In this document: positions 34,445 through 47,500 of the stretch, one piece after another
How positions within the stretch are numbered: position 1 is the first letter of the stretch
Layout of the letters: each line of letters opens with the position of its first letter
From: Lasiodiplodia sp. COLG20
Lineage: Eukaryota; Ascomycota; Dothideomycetes; Botryosphaeriales; Botryosphaeriaceae
NCBI GenBank assembly: GCA_009801085.1
Contig: VNWV01000013.1
Span: forward strand, 357,623-421,622
Length of the DNA: 64,000 nucleotides
Direction: 5' to 3'
Position numbers and translations under genes: made by a program
Notes under the pieces: model-generated
The model's database searches: none
Told to the model about the DNA's origin: nothing
Seen by the model: the letters and a program-made list of their open reading frames with translations, nothing else

Positions 34445-35872
34445 CTACAGAGTCTCCAGTAGCTGATCAACTATCTTGTCCGTGAACCGCCACAGCAAGC
34501 CCGAGTCATGCGTATGCCATGCCGCCCCCGTCCAAAAGACATTGTTGTACCCTTGTAGGTCGTAGAGCATTCGGTAAAAGCCAGTTCTGATGGCGTCAGG
34601 CTCAACTCTCAACGCATAAGGCGAATGGTCCGCAAAGGCCACGAAAGAAGGCTCAACGTCCGATGGGGTAGTGAAGTTCAACTGTCCGCCATCCCGAATC
34701 CTATCGAGGGCCGCGATCGTCTCTCTCTTCACCGAGTCGACGGACAAATTTGTCGGTGCGCTGTACTTCCAATCGATAATGCCCGGTACATGCGTCACGG
34801 AGAATGCATACACGGCGGGCATCGCGGGCAGCCAAAATGGGCGGGATGGATCGACGTTTGAGACTGAAACGTTCACGGGTATACCGGTTTGGCTGAGAAG
34901 GCCCGTCCAGAAATATTCATAGTGGAATTGAGAGAAGATGGCGCGCTCGTTGGCGTCGATATCGAAGGGCTCAAGGTTCGCGAGCGTGGGTGGGATCGTG
35001 ATGAGGAGCTTCTTGGCCTGGATGAGTTTCTGGCCCGTCGGCGTTTGGATGAGAATTTCTGTCGAGTGGCCCGTGGGAGATGAGACGTTGCGTGAGGCAT
35101 TAAGCACTGTACTATGCAGGTGGACGTCTGAGCCCAGCTCTTGCTGCGCGAGGCCATAGATCTCGCTATTGTTCCCCCGAAGCGTGCCCAAAACCCCATT
35201 CCCAGCTTGCAACTCTTCGACCAGGGAAAGCCCATAAAGTTTCATGGCGTATATGGTAGGGAGCTGGAGGAAATCGCCGTAGCCTTGCTCAACCTGGAAT
35301 ATGCTGAAGACGATATCACCAATACCATATTTGCTCGCAAACTCGCCAAATGGGAGAAGAAGGTCCTCTGGCACGTCGTCAGGGAGGTCAAAGCCTTCTT
35401 CCAAGTACGGATATTTTGCCAGTTGAGCTGCGTAGGCCTCCAATGCGGCAGCTGAATCTGAACGACTGTAATTAGTCCGTACGCCGGTGGTAAAATCGAA
35501 ATATGCAGTAGTCCCTCCGGTTGAAGCCGAAAGAGGAATGTAGGTCAGAGGAACGGCGAATCGGTTGAAGTATTCGTGAACAATATCAAGGTCGTGGAAG
35601 AAAGCAACACCGTAGTCAATCGGCGTTCCAGTAACGGGATCGGTGTACGTCTCAGTCTGACCGCCCAGTCGGCCCTTTTGCTCGATAATACTGACAGTGC
35701 AGTTTTCGTCGCGCAGCTTGATCGCAGCAAACGTGCCGGTTGAGCCGCCGCCTATGATGGCCACATCATGGGTTATGACCTCAACGGGGTCGGCCTGCTC
35801 CTGTCTGGATGAGAGCGCGTATGCACATGCAATGCAAAGGCAAAGGACAGTTTTGCTGATGTTGAAGTGCAT
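34445..35872 (-). CDS. secreted FAD-dependent oxidoreductase (beta-cyclopiazonate dehydrogenase-like)
   Basis: One uninterrupted frame of 475 residues. Residues 1-20 are a signal peptide (cleavage near YALSS). The FAD fold follows at about 36-52 (VAIIGGGSTGTFAAIKL), with EQKGRLGGQTETY as the second FAD contact, and the C-terminus shows NNVFWTGAAWHTHDSG, where flavin amine-oxidase folds close the FAD site. The whole matches the secreted flavin oxidoreductases of ascomycetes annotated as beta-cyclopiazonate dehydrogenase-like; the name reflects homology and does not imply cyclopiazonate synthesis, since no PKS-NRPS is nearby. At least six N-glycosylation sequons (for example NYS, NAS, NVS, NLS) suit a protein passing through the secretory route. 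Substrate unknown. Confidence 0.85.
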   Translation of the reverse strand: MHFNISKTVLCLCIACAYALSSRQEQADPVEVITHDVAIIGGGSTGTFAAIKLRDENCTVSIIEQKGRLGGQTETYTDPVTGTPIDYGVAFFHDLDIVHEYFNRFAVPLTYIPLSASTGGTTAYFDFTTGVRTNYSRSDSAAALEAYAAQLAKYPYLEEGFDLPDDVPEDLLLPFGEFASKYGIGDIVFSIFQVEQGYGDFLQLPTIYAMKLYGLSLVEELQAGNGVLGTLRGNNSEIYGLAQQELGSDVHLHSTVLNASRNVSSPTGHSTEILIQTPTGQKLIQAKKLLITIPPTLANLEPFDIDANERAIFSQFHYEYFWTGLLSQTGIPVNVSVSNVDPSRPFWLPAMPAVYAFSVTHVPGIIDWKYSAPTNLSVDSVKRETIAALDRIRDGGQLNFTTPSDVEPSFVAFADHSPYALRVEPDAIRTGFYRMLYDLQGYNNVFWTGAAWHTHDSGLLWRFTDKIVDQLLETL

Positions 35873-38800
35873 GTTCAGGTCCGGCGGGAGGTATGGCTCG
35901 GAAGGTCCAAAGAGAAAATATGAAAGAAGTCGTTGACCGGAAGCCGGAAATTACGCGGCACGCGCTGAATTTAAACCGCAACGTCATGGCAGAGTATCCA
36001 TGTGCTTTGTCGCGGAGGTGGCTCCCGTCACTCGCATTTGATACGCAAGAGTGTGGACGATAATTATTAAGCCACCATGCGTCTCTGAGTTTGATGCAAG
36101 CCACAACGCATATTTACGGTGGATGTTGTACACGAAGGGATAAGATGCCAATCCTGAATACTGTATTCAAACAGCCTAATATTGCATCTGTATCACACCA
36201 CTGCTGATGGATATTAATACGATTAAGGTGGGGTAAGCGCGGCAGGACATTTTTTTCTTTAATCCGTTTGGTCCAAATGTCTCGTGTTTATCTACTACTT
36301 CTGGCAAGTTGGTAGCAGCCTAATTAGCGAAGCGAATAGACACCGTTGTAAAGTGTTTCAGAGTGTACATATGTCATGAGATGCAGCCGCCAAGCCTGGC
36401 TAATATATATCAATCTGCACGCGCCGTTTAGCCGAGCATATCACGAGCGTCAATGTATAAGCGGCACGAGACGGAATAGCAAGGATTCCTTGGCAGTGAC
36501 CTTCCACGACAAGAATCCCTTCGATTTCCAGCTGAATGCCTACGAGGTGTCGGATCCGGTAGAACTCGCCACAGGAATAAGAAATGGCGACGACTTTCCC
36601 GCGCTCAAGGGGTATTTCGCTGAGGCGCACCTCGAAATGTGGTGTCCATGTTCGGCTGCTGTGCACGTGCAGCTTGCGTCATCGCAGATCGGAAGTCGCG
36701 GAACACGGGGGAGGACGGCGCTTACAGTATTACCTATCATCGTTGATGCGATGTGCGTCGCTAGGAATTCAGCGAAACCTCGACGGAGCGGACTTCAGTT
36801 TTAGTTTTGGTTGAGTCCTTGATGCAGATGAAATCGGTGAGACGGAGTTGAGTAGAGTCGAACTCCAGCCTCTGAATTCTTCACGATTTTAGAATCTTAG
36901 ATGTTATTTATACCGCCGATTGGATAAGTGCGCCGCCGCAGCAGTGTGAAACGAGTATCAAATCTCTCCGCCAGACCGAACAGCTTCCCAAAGGACACTA
37001 CCATCTACCATACGAGCGGCAGCAGCATTGTCCTGCTAAAATCTGCAAACATACACCACAGCCAGCGCGTAGAATCTGAAAAGACGCTGCAAACAATTTC
37101 GTGGGGCGTCGTGACTCACAGGCAAAGCTCTGCGGTCATCGAAACGAGCGCGGGGCTATTAGCCATGCAATGCAAGACGCGCATGCCCATTTTTTTTTTG
37201 GCGGCTGAACACCTGGCGAGATATTTTGTTTTCATTCATTTGTTTGGAGTCTGTAGAAAGAGACGTGGCGAGAATACTGCCATGGACTGATGGCAAGGAT
37301 GAGCTCATGGGGCAGAAGTTGGCTTTCAGCATGATTACTTCTGTTTTCTTCCCATTCTATCTCCTGCAGCTCCTTTAAATGATGAGATTGATCATGTTGG
37401 TCTCCGTGAGCTGATTTCTAAGAGATTCGACGATGACTTCGTGCGTCTGGGCCGCGAAAGTCCCAAACGATTGAGTGTTCAGAAACCATGTCAGAATACC
37501 ACCTTCGAAACCCATGGGCAGATATCCTGCATGTCGACAAAGTACTATATTTGCTCATTATGTTGGTCGGTAAAACAGTAAAATGCACCGACATCCGCAT
37601 CTCACTTACATGGTAATCACCTTTCCTCGTCGGATTGATGATTTGTGGAAGCTCTACAATGGCTGAAAATTGTAGGTGGTTATCAGCGTCGTACTATTGA
37701 TGAAGGCTGGCATTGAGTTTACTATTACTACCGTGGTCCGTCTGCTCACCTGCAACACTGGCACTACAGAGCTATAATTGTAGGTGGACACCATCTCACA
37801 CGGCCAGTAACGGGTAACAGCTGAATGTGTACCGGTACCTTATACGTGATGGGCATCTCTGGTGACTCATTCTACTGCTTCTAGGAGACCAAATCCCTGT
37901 AAGACGGCTTCAAGGCCATGGATTTCTATACCAGGCAGCACCCTAAGAGTTTTCGGGCATCCACCGTCTTGACAGTCGATTTTCTAGGCCAGGCCAGTGA
38001 TGTATACAGAACCTCTTACTTTCTAATAGTGCTATAAAGCAGAGCTTCGGCGGAGAGACCAGGATGATTCTCTCGTATAGGCTAACAGATGAGAGAATTG
38101 AACCCATGCCCAATGAATCATTCTGACAAACGGGCAAATAAGCTGCATTAAACACCTTCGCACTTGGAGTCAGAAACTACTACTGGCCTGACCGTGGCCG
38201 CGTCATGCACATCTTCGACTTCTTGGCACCGTCTCCGATGCGGGCTGGTTGCAGCGGGCACGGAGACAAATCGTGTCGCTTTGTCGCCCACCTAGCGGAT
38301 GGAGAATATGACCGTCGTATGCGGCCCATGCTACTGATTGACCATTGCGAAGCTTGCGCTCCTGGGCTCAAGTCACGCGATGCCATCTCGCTATTCCTCA
38401 CGAGGCTTGGTAGAAAATCGGACTAGCTTTTTCCGTTCTCATGGGTGGAAGTTCAAGATTTTATTGGATAAGTGACAAGAGTTTACTTCCGATCAATTAG
38501 TACATAATTCCTACAATAGTTTGAAAAGCTCTTTTATGTGAGAGCTGGAACGATCTATGTAATGCTTACTGATAAATGGTGTGGCCATTTGAAAAAAAGA
38601 TAGTCAAGGTGCAGCACAGCTTAAGCCCATATTGGTCGAACCCCACGCAATCATTCTCCAAGCCACTCAGCCTCGCGGATCGTAAAATTATAAATGCATG
38701 TCAGACGGATTGCGTTGCAAGCGTTGGCATGTGGCTGCTGTTCGTCATGCAAGCAGCAAGGCTGCACAGAATCTTGGAAAAGGCGCTGTTGGGGCTCGGA

Positions 38801-39117
38801 GAACCTGCGGCGCCTGTGGAGTACCTCGCGCCACGTCATTGGTTGATGATAATGAGCCTCCTTTCGACAGACACCCACGCCGATACTTCATAGTTGATCT
38901 ATAAATTTTCTGCCCGAGGTCAGATTGAATGCAAAGTTCGGTTTTATTTTTTCGTTGAAGAACACTGAGCCATAGTCGACTTCTTTTGGCTTATGCTTTG
39001 ACGGCTATTTTGCATGCGTATTCAAGAACATCTCTTCGTATTCACAGACAACATTGTAGTAAGGATTCACTTTGGGCGTGGCGAGCAAGAAGATCCTTAT
39101 TAACTGACTTCACAGCA
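35873..39117. other. gene-poor interval with one possible HET-like relic
   Basis: Over 3 kb lack a convincing gene. On the minus strand at about 36400-36680 a frame contains RLSEIPLERGKVVAISYSCGEF, which recalls the opening of a HET domain (..ALSYxWG..) but lacks later blocks. No other known domain was seen. Poly-T (37190) and AT-rich stretches occur, but no clear transposon ends. Confidence 0.3.
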
Positions 39118-41064
39118 ATGGCCAGCTTTCCCAAGGAGTCTGAGCTGCAGTTACTCCGGTCATATTCGCCACAACAGCGGAGTCACACGTCAACGGAAAG
39201 AGACATCCTCTTTGCGCCGGAACCATCCAATGAACCCAGAATCCGCGCGTGGACTATCTCAACCGGCCTTGTCATCGCATCTGCGATCTTTCCTGTTGTC
39301 GTCTTCAGTGTCTGGGTTGCTTCGCCTGGTATAAAGGATACAATATTCATGACGTTTTCTGGGGCACGGATTGGTGGAATGTTCAGTCAATCGCAAGCCA
39401 AGGCTATCGACGTAGCTTGCAGTGCGGTTCTGGCACCCTTGATCATGACGGCACTTAACTTCCTCTGGTTTGGTAGTGCCCGGGTATCTACCTTCAACGA
39501 CCAGCGACCCTCAGATCGTGCGGGGATTCCCCTCTCAACGTTGGTGGCAGTAAGCACTTCGACCAGCGGCACCTACGACCCGCTGAACATTGGCACCCTC
39601 CTCCGAGGCAAGACTCATAGGCTCTACCTGTTGGCAGCACTCACCTTACTATCGGCCTTTTCAAAGACAGCGCTATCCAACCTGATTGCGTATGAGGCCT
39701 TTCCAGAGGAACACGCAAATCAACAGAAAAGTGTTCTCCGATATCTCTCAGACCGCGCGATTAATTCCACTTCGCTGATGCATCAAATATTTTCCATGGA
39801 TACATCCACCGCATTCGGATTCTCAAGGGAACAACAAGCAGATATCGCGAGTCAGGTCACTGGACTTTTGACCGGCTTGAGCTTCGCAAGTGCAAGAACG
39901 CACCTCAACGACAGCGCATACGTCGCTGTGAACTCAACTGAGAGAGCCATGAACAGACTGCCGCCGGATGTTGTTGGCCTGCACCATCTCCCAGGCTTCC
40001 GTCTCAGCGTCGACTGCATCCCCGTCCAGCCGAGCAGCGTGAACATTTCCGCCAGTGGACCGTACACCACAGTCATAACCACTCTCTAGGACAATGTATC
40101 ACTGCCAGATGGATGGGAGTCACGGAAACTCAACGCTCGGTATTCAGGTCTTCCGCAGGATATGCAGGGCAGCATGAATGATGAGTATCCATTTGCGGCG
40201 TTCTCTATGGACGCCACAGAAGTATACTTGGGAAGCCTGGTATCTTCCGACATGAGCAACAGGACACTCTTTTCGCCATATGGCGACATTACGCCCAAAG
40301 CCATAGACATGAAGAAGTTTGGGTTTAATGGGACGAAAGCTGTCATGTCTGTCTCCGGAATACGATGTGCACTTCGGCGTCAAGAAGGATTTCTTGAGTA
40401 CATGCGAGCGTCTGATCAGAGCTGGTCCATATCTGCGGCCGAGTTCTCGAACAAGACACAGAAAGCACCGTCATTTCTTGTTCGATGGCAAGTCATTCTA
40501 AACTACCGTTCGCCCAGATCATTCGTGGCGGGAATAGGGCCTGCTCTTAGCAAGACTGCTGGGTCGAACTTCCACGACCAACCAGACTGCGGCCAGGATG
40601 ACACGAAATGCTACTACAACACCACGGATTATTCATTACTGGCTCTCAATTACCTGTACGCGTCGGCCGAAACTCTGAAAAGGGTTTACGAAGTTGCCGC
40701 ATCAGATGAAGCCCGAGACGAGCCGGACTTCTTCCACCACTGTTACAATACGATCGTGAAGGATCGTTATCGCATTACGTACATCCCAGGCCTCTTGCTT
40801 ACTGGGCTGGTGAGCCTTTTTGTAGCAGCAACAATAACGTTCGGGATGGCGATGTACACATCCAAAACTTATAGCGCTCGGCATTTTCGTCAGGTGGATA
40901 CCTTACGGCTGATTGTGGACAGCGTTGACGGATTACAAAGCAGCATTGCAGATACGGATATTCCAACCTTTTCTCATTCCGCTCTGAACAATTGGGCGGA
41001 TCAATACCGGGTCACTTACTCAAAAAGCCAAAACAGAGTTAAACTTTCACGTGTTGAAGAATAA
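39118..41064 (+). pseudogene. multi-pass membrane protein interrupted by an in-frame TAG
   Basis: A single frame runs from 39118 to 41064 (648 codons before the final stop) and is broken only by TAG at 40087-40089. Both sides read as one protein: three membrane segments before the break (about residues 43-66, 104-126 and 164-187), a long extracellular-looking part with sequons and paired Cys (DCGQDDTKCYYN), and one more segment near the end (GLLLTGLVSLFVAATITFGMAM). Such architecture is frequent in fungal proteins of unknown function. The stop sits where CAG would restore the frame, i.e. a C-to-T change in CpA context. Alternatively 40039-40089 (GTGAAC..CATAAC..CTCTAG, 51 bases) is an intron that removes the stop in frame. 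An upstream start at 38986 is also open. Confidence 0.6.
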
Positions 41065-42703
41065 ATTATTTTGGGGTGGAGGAGCTGTCATTATTTCACG
41101 CGAGGTTGAAATGAAATTGTTCGTTAGGTACTGAGGACATATGAATCGTTGTAGCTGAGATGCATTTTTCGAGGCGCGTAGTAATGACATGGACTTGTTA
41201 TGACCCGATGTACGTGGTTAAAGATGCTTCGTTGGAGAGGCGTCTGCCTCATGAACCTGTTAAACGTTGCAGAAGTGCAGGTACGTCAATTCTTACGGGA
41301 AGTAAAACTCTCCACGAAATAATTGCGAACGGCAGGCGTATAGTGCCAACTCTACGTGTACACGAGACGGGCTTTATCATAAATGAGGAGCTATCCAATC
41401 TGTGTCCCGCGCATTCCTTTGTTCTCGATCATTCAGAGTGGATATGCTAGACTCAGGCTCTCTGTGTCAGAGACAGGAGATTGCCGCGACAGAGGCAACC
41501 GCAACGAAGCGTAGGAGCGTCAACTGTCACTTCCAGATTTATCGGCCATGTGAAGGTCGCTCACGGCTGGGCACAGCTGCATCTCACTGCAGTCTTGACG
41601 AACGCAAGGCTGGAACCCGGCAGCTGCAGCGCAGCCAAGTTTCGGCAGGAAGGCTGCGCGGCGCATCAGCTCATTGGGGCTGAGCGGAGGTAATGAGATT
41701 TTACGGGCAGGATTCCTTTCTGCATCTTGCCACCAAAAAAGCCGGGCCGGGCCGGCCCCGCACCCAGAACCCTGTCGCGTTTTCTTTTCGTCAGTCCGGT
41801 GACCGATTATTTCGTGTTGGCGCCTCCCATGCTCCATCCGACTAGCGCATGCATCGTCATCAGCTGCTGCAGAAACCGCGTAGACAACCCGCCGTGCCAT
41901 CTTTCCCTACACAGGCATGCGGCGCGGGACCATGTAGGGCCTAGACCCTATCCAGCGCCCGGTGAATGCAGCCTTGCTGGATCGTCGCTCTCTAAACCCA
42001 AGGATTCGTGCTGTGGTTGAACGTCATCAGGAATTCAACATGCAATACAGCCAATAGCAATGGTTCACTACACACCCGTTTCTTGTCTAGTGGGCCATCA
42101 AAAAGCGAAAAAGCTGGCATGGATGCAGACGTCGCGGCACCCGTTATCATTCTCGCCGCTTTGGCAGCGTCATTCCTCTGTCGGGTGCGCAAATCCAGTC
42201 GTGCAGGGAACGAGGCCAAGGCCGGCAATGTGCAGAGTGAGGGTGATGGGAAGGCTGAGATGCCGTATGTATATGAGATTGCTGCGCATCTGCCACGCAG
42301 CTGCCCTGGGCTGTCCAAGCGCCTTCGATGACAAGTAAGGGAGAATCGGGGCCGAAGACTTCTCCATTCCGGCGCCTGGATGAACTGGAGGCAGAGCCGA
42401 AGCAGTTCTACGGCTTACAGCCCAGTGCAGTAGTAGCTTTGTAGAGCCCTTGAGTAATCGCCGCCATCGCCGCTGATGACCCGCAATAACCATTTGCAAT
42501 TTGTCCAATGCATATAATAGAACTAGGTTCACATGGAGCTGGATTTGCTCTCACAAATTACTTAAAGAAAAGATGGAGTGGAACAACAGGCGGTAAGCTT
42601 CGCTTAGGAAAAAGAAAACTCCTTGAAAGATTGTGTTAATTATTAGAAAGAAACCAATAGCAAGTCATTTCGCAGAGTAAAGGAACGACGTGTCTTGTGT
42701 TGC
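41065..42703. other. intergenic, nothing recognised
   Basis: Has a GC-rich part near 41735-41765 with repeated GGGCC words. Frames on both strands are short and unrecognised. Confidence 0.35.
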
Positions 42704-43462
42704 TTAAAATCCAAGCATCAGCCCAAACACAGAAAAGAAGGCAAACGCGATGCTGCAAGGCGGTAGATCATTATGTTCAGCCGCAGAGGTCGAAGCGGTG
42801 CACGCAGGCGGCGAAGCTGTCGTGGAGGACTGCGTGCTATTGTCGCCGCAGCCACTCTGGCATCCTTCGTCACAATGATCACTGGAGCTTCCGCAGAACC
42901 TGCAAGCCAAGAGTAAGCAACATGCACGTGTACTGGTTTGTAAGGAATGGCTGACCCCCCACTTGAGCAACATGGCCCATATTTGTAGACGCCAAACATC
43001 TCAAAGGCGTCAGCGTTGGCGTTGGAGGAGCAAATGGCATTGTGGTATGCTGTGCCACACCTGCCATCGCATCGAGGACTGGTTCCCTCCGGTGACCAGC
43101 TGCACTCGGGAAAATTGTCGAGCGGAAAGCTGTTGGACTGGCATTTGCCATAGTCTTCCTGACAGTTTGATGGTCCACAGAACTCATCTCCGTTGCCGCA
43201 GTAGCCTGAGGAACTGTTGCTCAATCATCAGACACATTCTGTAGCCAGTTCGCACGAGCACTCAGCCTTACCTGCAACATGGAGACGTCCCGTTGATGAG
43301 ACACATTCTTCCATTACCGGTTCCGCAATAAGCATCGGTGGTAACTGGATATTTGCCAGTCGTTGAAGTCGTCGAGTTGCTCTCTTGAGCTGCGGCACTC
43401 AGCGCCTGAAACAATATAAAAACAAGCATGGCTGTCACACTGCGGATTTTCAAATCGAACAA
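42704..43462 (-). CDS. chitin-binding type 1 (hevein-like) protein, GPI-type
   Basis: Three exons: 43272-43462, 42956-43219 and 42704-42899; 651 nt, 216 residues. A signal peptide is followed by a Thr/Ser stretch. Exons one and two together form a first Cys cluster (PCC..SSSGYCGNGDEFC), and exons two and three together a second, with GPCCSSGGFCGSSSDHC, the hevein signature CCS..G.CG....C. Both therefore appear only after splicing. The C-terminus is Ser/Thr-rich and ends in a hydrophobic stretch (AFAFFSVFGLMLGF), suggesting a GPI anchor. The protein would bind chitin at the cell surface, for wall protection or masking. Start at 43462 or at the internal Met at 43429, which gives a tighter signal peptide. 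Confidence 0.82.
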
Positions 43463-44572
43463 ATTCTGGAGTCACAACGGCTCAGGCTTTATGAACTATA
43501 CAGCAGGACTTATATACGCAACGAGAGGCTCTGGCCTCAGTCCGCTGGGAGTTTGATGGCCCGGCCTCATTGGGCCTTTCGCAGAATCCAAGAGGGGAAA
43601 GTGAGAGACAGTCAGCTGAGTTTTAGGGAATTCTCACGGCATACGCGTCGATTGTCCCGGCCATGCAGCCTCCTCCATGCAGAGACGCCCTGCGTTATAG
43701 CAGGCAGTCCGCTGCTGGGACATCGGGAATTCCTAAGCTGCTGTCAGCTCTTTTACAGAGCCCAGCCGGAACTACTACATCCACGACAGGTATATGTGCC
43801 TTCCGTGTATAGCGTTGGTGGACTGTCGCTCAACACGACGCCGAGGCTGCAGTTACTAAGCTAACTACGAAGTTGCTACAGTACATAGTGCAACGAAAAG
43901 GTATCTACAACCTCAATTAGAGCCAACAACCTCGTTATGCGATATGAAAAAAAAATCACGTAATTTGTTAAGCTGATTAGTCGTTGCTACTCTTGGCTTC
44001 TGCTCTATCAAGACCCAGAGAATGGTCGACCAAGCACTAGACGCGCTCAAGTTACGCCCCATTTTGAAGATGAAAACAGCCGGTATGTAGATACAGAAGC
44101 GCGAACATTTGCTAACAGTTGCGGCCTACTGGCTACGAAGTCTTCGTTGCTGGCAATTGTCATACGCATGCCTGACAGTTGGCCTTACAACCCCAACGAT
44201 GCTCATCCGGAAACGGAGACCCATGCTAAACAAAGTAATTGCTCGTTCCAATCAAGGGGCGAACATGACATGCCTTTCTCACATGTGCGCTGCTGATCGC
44301 ATCGATGTCTTCGACCGTCCGTGCGCCAAAGAAATGGATAAGCATTCGTTTTAATGGAATGTTGAAAGAAGCATGGCATGTTTGCATCGTGCAGATGCTC
44401 AACAAAAATAATGAGCTCCAGCCGTATTTCTTAAAGCCGTTTCTGCTAAAGGTGGCAGATTAAGACAAGAATAATCTCCTAACTGGCATTGAGAACAAAA
44501 GTGTCAAGGTCCTTTTTCACTTCCCAAGCTGCATCTCGAAACGAACACATCACATCATAGAGAACTCGGGGC
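43463..44572. other. intergenic, nothing recognised
   Basis: Divergent spacer between the chitin-binding gene and the Ppo oxygenase gene. No domain, repeat or RNA gene was recognised. Confidence 0.35.
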
Positions 44573-47500
44573 ATGTCTCAACTCACGGAACCTAGTACGA
44601 CTCTGCAGCACGCCAAGAAGCATGCATTTGACGTTGTGCGGGACGTACGCAGCGTGGTGTGGGACGTGCGCAATGTACTGAAAAATATGGCACACCTTGG
44701 TACCTGGCAAACAATCCTTGTCGCTGCCTACCAAAAGCTCTCGACCGGAGCCATCGATGATCGTGAATACGTGGTGAGTTTCTCCCGGCAACAGCCTGAT
44801 CCTAAAGCTCCTGCTAAAAGTTCGTGCAGAACGAACAAGTCATCCGCCTGGCCGCATCACTCCCGAACGATTCCAATGCGCGGAAACACATGAGCAACGA
44901 GTTTATTACACTTCTGTGGCAAGGTCTTCCACACCCGCCGCTGTCGTATCTGGGAGAATACAAGTACAGGGAGCCGGATGGAAGCAAAAATGTTGACCCA
45001 CTCTCTATTCCCTACGAACACAACTGCTTGCTAACTGCCATCTAGAACCCCATGTATCCAAATTTGGGGAAGGCGGGTAGTTGCTACACCCGCAGCGTGC
45101 TCCCAGAGCATGTACGGACGGTCGCCTTGCCGGACCCCGGTGATATCTTTGATAGTTTGGCTCCCGCGTCCTGAAGCTTTTAGTCACAGCTTGGCTGATT
45201 CACCGTAGCTCTCTTGCGCCGGAATGGCCCTGCACGGGAGCACCCTGCCCAGGTGTCCTCTATGTTGTTCTACTTCGCCACGATCATCATCCATGACGCC
45301 TTCAACACTAACCACCACGGCCCGGAAGGGACGACGAAGAATTCCTCATACCTTGATCTTGGTCCACTCTACGGCCACAACAAAGAACAGCAGGACATGG
45401 TCCGTACTCATCGTGACGGCAAGTTGAAAGATGACACGTTTGCGGAATGGCGGCTTCTCACCCAGCCGCCTGGCGTCTGCGCTCTCATGGTTGCATTCAA
45501 TCGCTTCCACAACTACGTTGTTGAAGAGCTGGCTAGGATTAATGAGCGTGGACGCTTTACTATGCGGCCTTACAACCCCCACAAGGAAAAGAGTCGCGAG
45601 AAGCAGGAGGAGGATGCAGTAAAAAAGCGCGACAATGATCTATTCCAGACCGGAAGACTGTAAGACACCGGCTCGCCCCCGACGTAAATCCTGCGCGTCC
45701 TGCTAACGTTATGAGCCTGCAGCATCACCTGTGGCCTTTACGCCAACATCGTTCTCGGTGATTATGTGCGCACTATCCTCAATCTCAACGACAACGAGTT
45801 AAAGCATGACTCTAACTGGATGCTTGACCCGCGTGGGCTGAATGTCTTCGGCCCAGACGGAACACCCAAGGGCGTCGGCAATCAGGTCAGCGCCGAATTC
45901 AACCTGGTTTACAGATGGCATGCAACCATAAGCAACAAGGACGAAAAATGGATCAAAGACTTCATGCAAGATATGTTCCCCGGGCAGAACATTGGTGAGT
46001 TCTCATGCTAATGCCCTAGCTCGAGCAAACTTAGTTCCGTTAGCGGCTTCTGCCTCTTGTATCGGCTAACGACTGATCAGAAAATCTCGACCCGGTCACG
46101 TTCTCTACGGGAGTGCAAGAGTGGAAGAAAAAACACGCGCCTAGGGGAGAGCCGGAGAAGTGGACCTTCAATCACATGAAAAGAGAGCACGGTAATCATG
46201 GCAAGTTTCCAGACGACGAACTGGTTACGCTACTTACAAATGCCACAAGAACGTGCGCTGGCGCTTTCGGGGCTCGCAACACCCCCGCTGTCATGAGGAT
46301 CATCGAAAAACTCGGAATCCAGCAAGGCCGTGCATGGGGCCTTGCGTCCTTTAACGAGTTTAGGAAATTTTTCAAGTTACAGCCGTTCAAGTCGTTCGAG
46401 GAGATTAACCCCGATCCCTCTGTTGCCCAAGCTTGTAAGTATTGAGTCCTGTTGATGCGAATGGCTGCGAGCTAAAGTTCGACGCAGTGAAAGCTCTGTA
46501 CGGTCACCCGGACAACGTCGAGCTCTACACAGGGCTTATGACAGAGGCCACCAAGGAAGTGTGTCCTCCAAGCTCTGGGCTGTGTCCTGGCTTCACCATT
46601 TCTGAAGCGATTCTCTCTGACGCTGTTGCTCTGGTGCGTGGTGATCGGTTTTACACCCTCGAATACGGCCCTGAGAGTCTGACCAGCTTCGGGTAAGTCT
46701 GGATGTGCTGTACAGCTCGGATATATAACTAATCGTCGCAGGTACCGAGAAGTCGCCGCGGATGACGAGGTGTCTGGGGGCGGCCAAATGTACAAGTTGC
46801 TTATGCGAGCCTTTCCTCGCTGGTACCGCCCCAACAGTGTCTACGCGCTCTATCCGTTTACGGTTCCTCAGAAGACACTGGAGGTATTTGGGCAGATAGG
46901 CATGCCCAATGAGATTAAGCTCATGGACACGGACCCTGAGCTCCTGTCCGACCCAGCTCCAGGCGCGGTGCAACAGTTCAATGACCCATGTGTGTATCGC
47001 CAATTCCGATATTGGTATTTCTCTCCATATACTTACAGTGAATGAACAGGGGATCGTCTCTTCGCCGGACTACCGTCCAGCAAAATCAGTCGCCACAGCA
47101 GCTTAGGCATGGCCTGGCCGAATGATGAGCAGATCAGTAGGTTTTACGAAGGAATTACCCGGGATCTAATCCGTAAGAAGAGGCTCCAGCTTCAGGATCA
47201 CAAATATCAGATCGACATTGTCCAAGAGTAAGATACCTCCACGACCGTGTATTTAGTCATCCACCCGCTAAAAACAGCAGTATTGGCAAAATTGCGCACG
47301 CAGTCTTCGCTGCCAAGTGCTTTGCCATCCCCATCCACTACCCTGAAGACACCCTCACCGTAGAGAAACTCCACGAGGAGCTCGCCCATGCATTCGAATA
47401 CGTGTACCTGGACCTGGAAGCGGCCAAGTCATACAAAAAGCGTATCCTTGCCCATAAAGCGAGGGTTGACCTGAGGGGAAGAATTCAGCAGGTGATCAAA

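Noticed and set aside
36838..36880. Second T-arm-like word (GAGTTCGACTC on the minus strand)
   Set aside because: Flanks do not form a cloverleaf.
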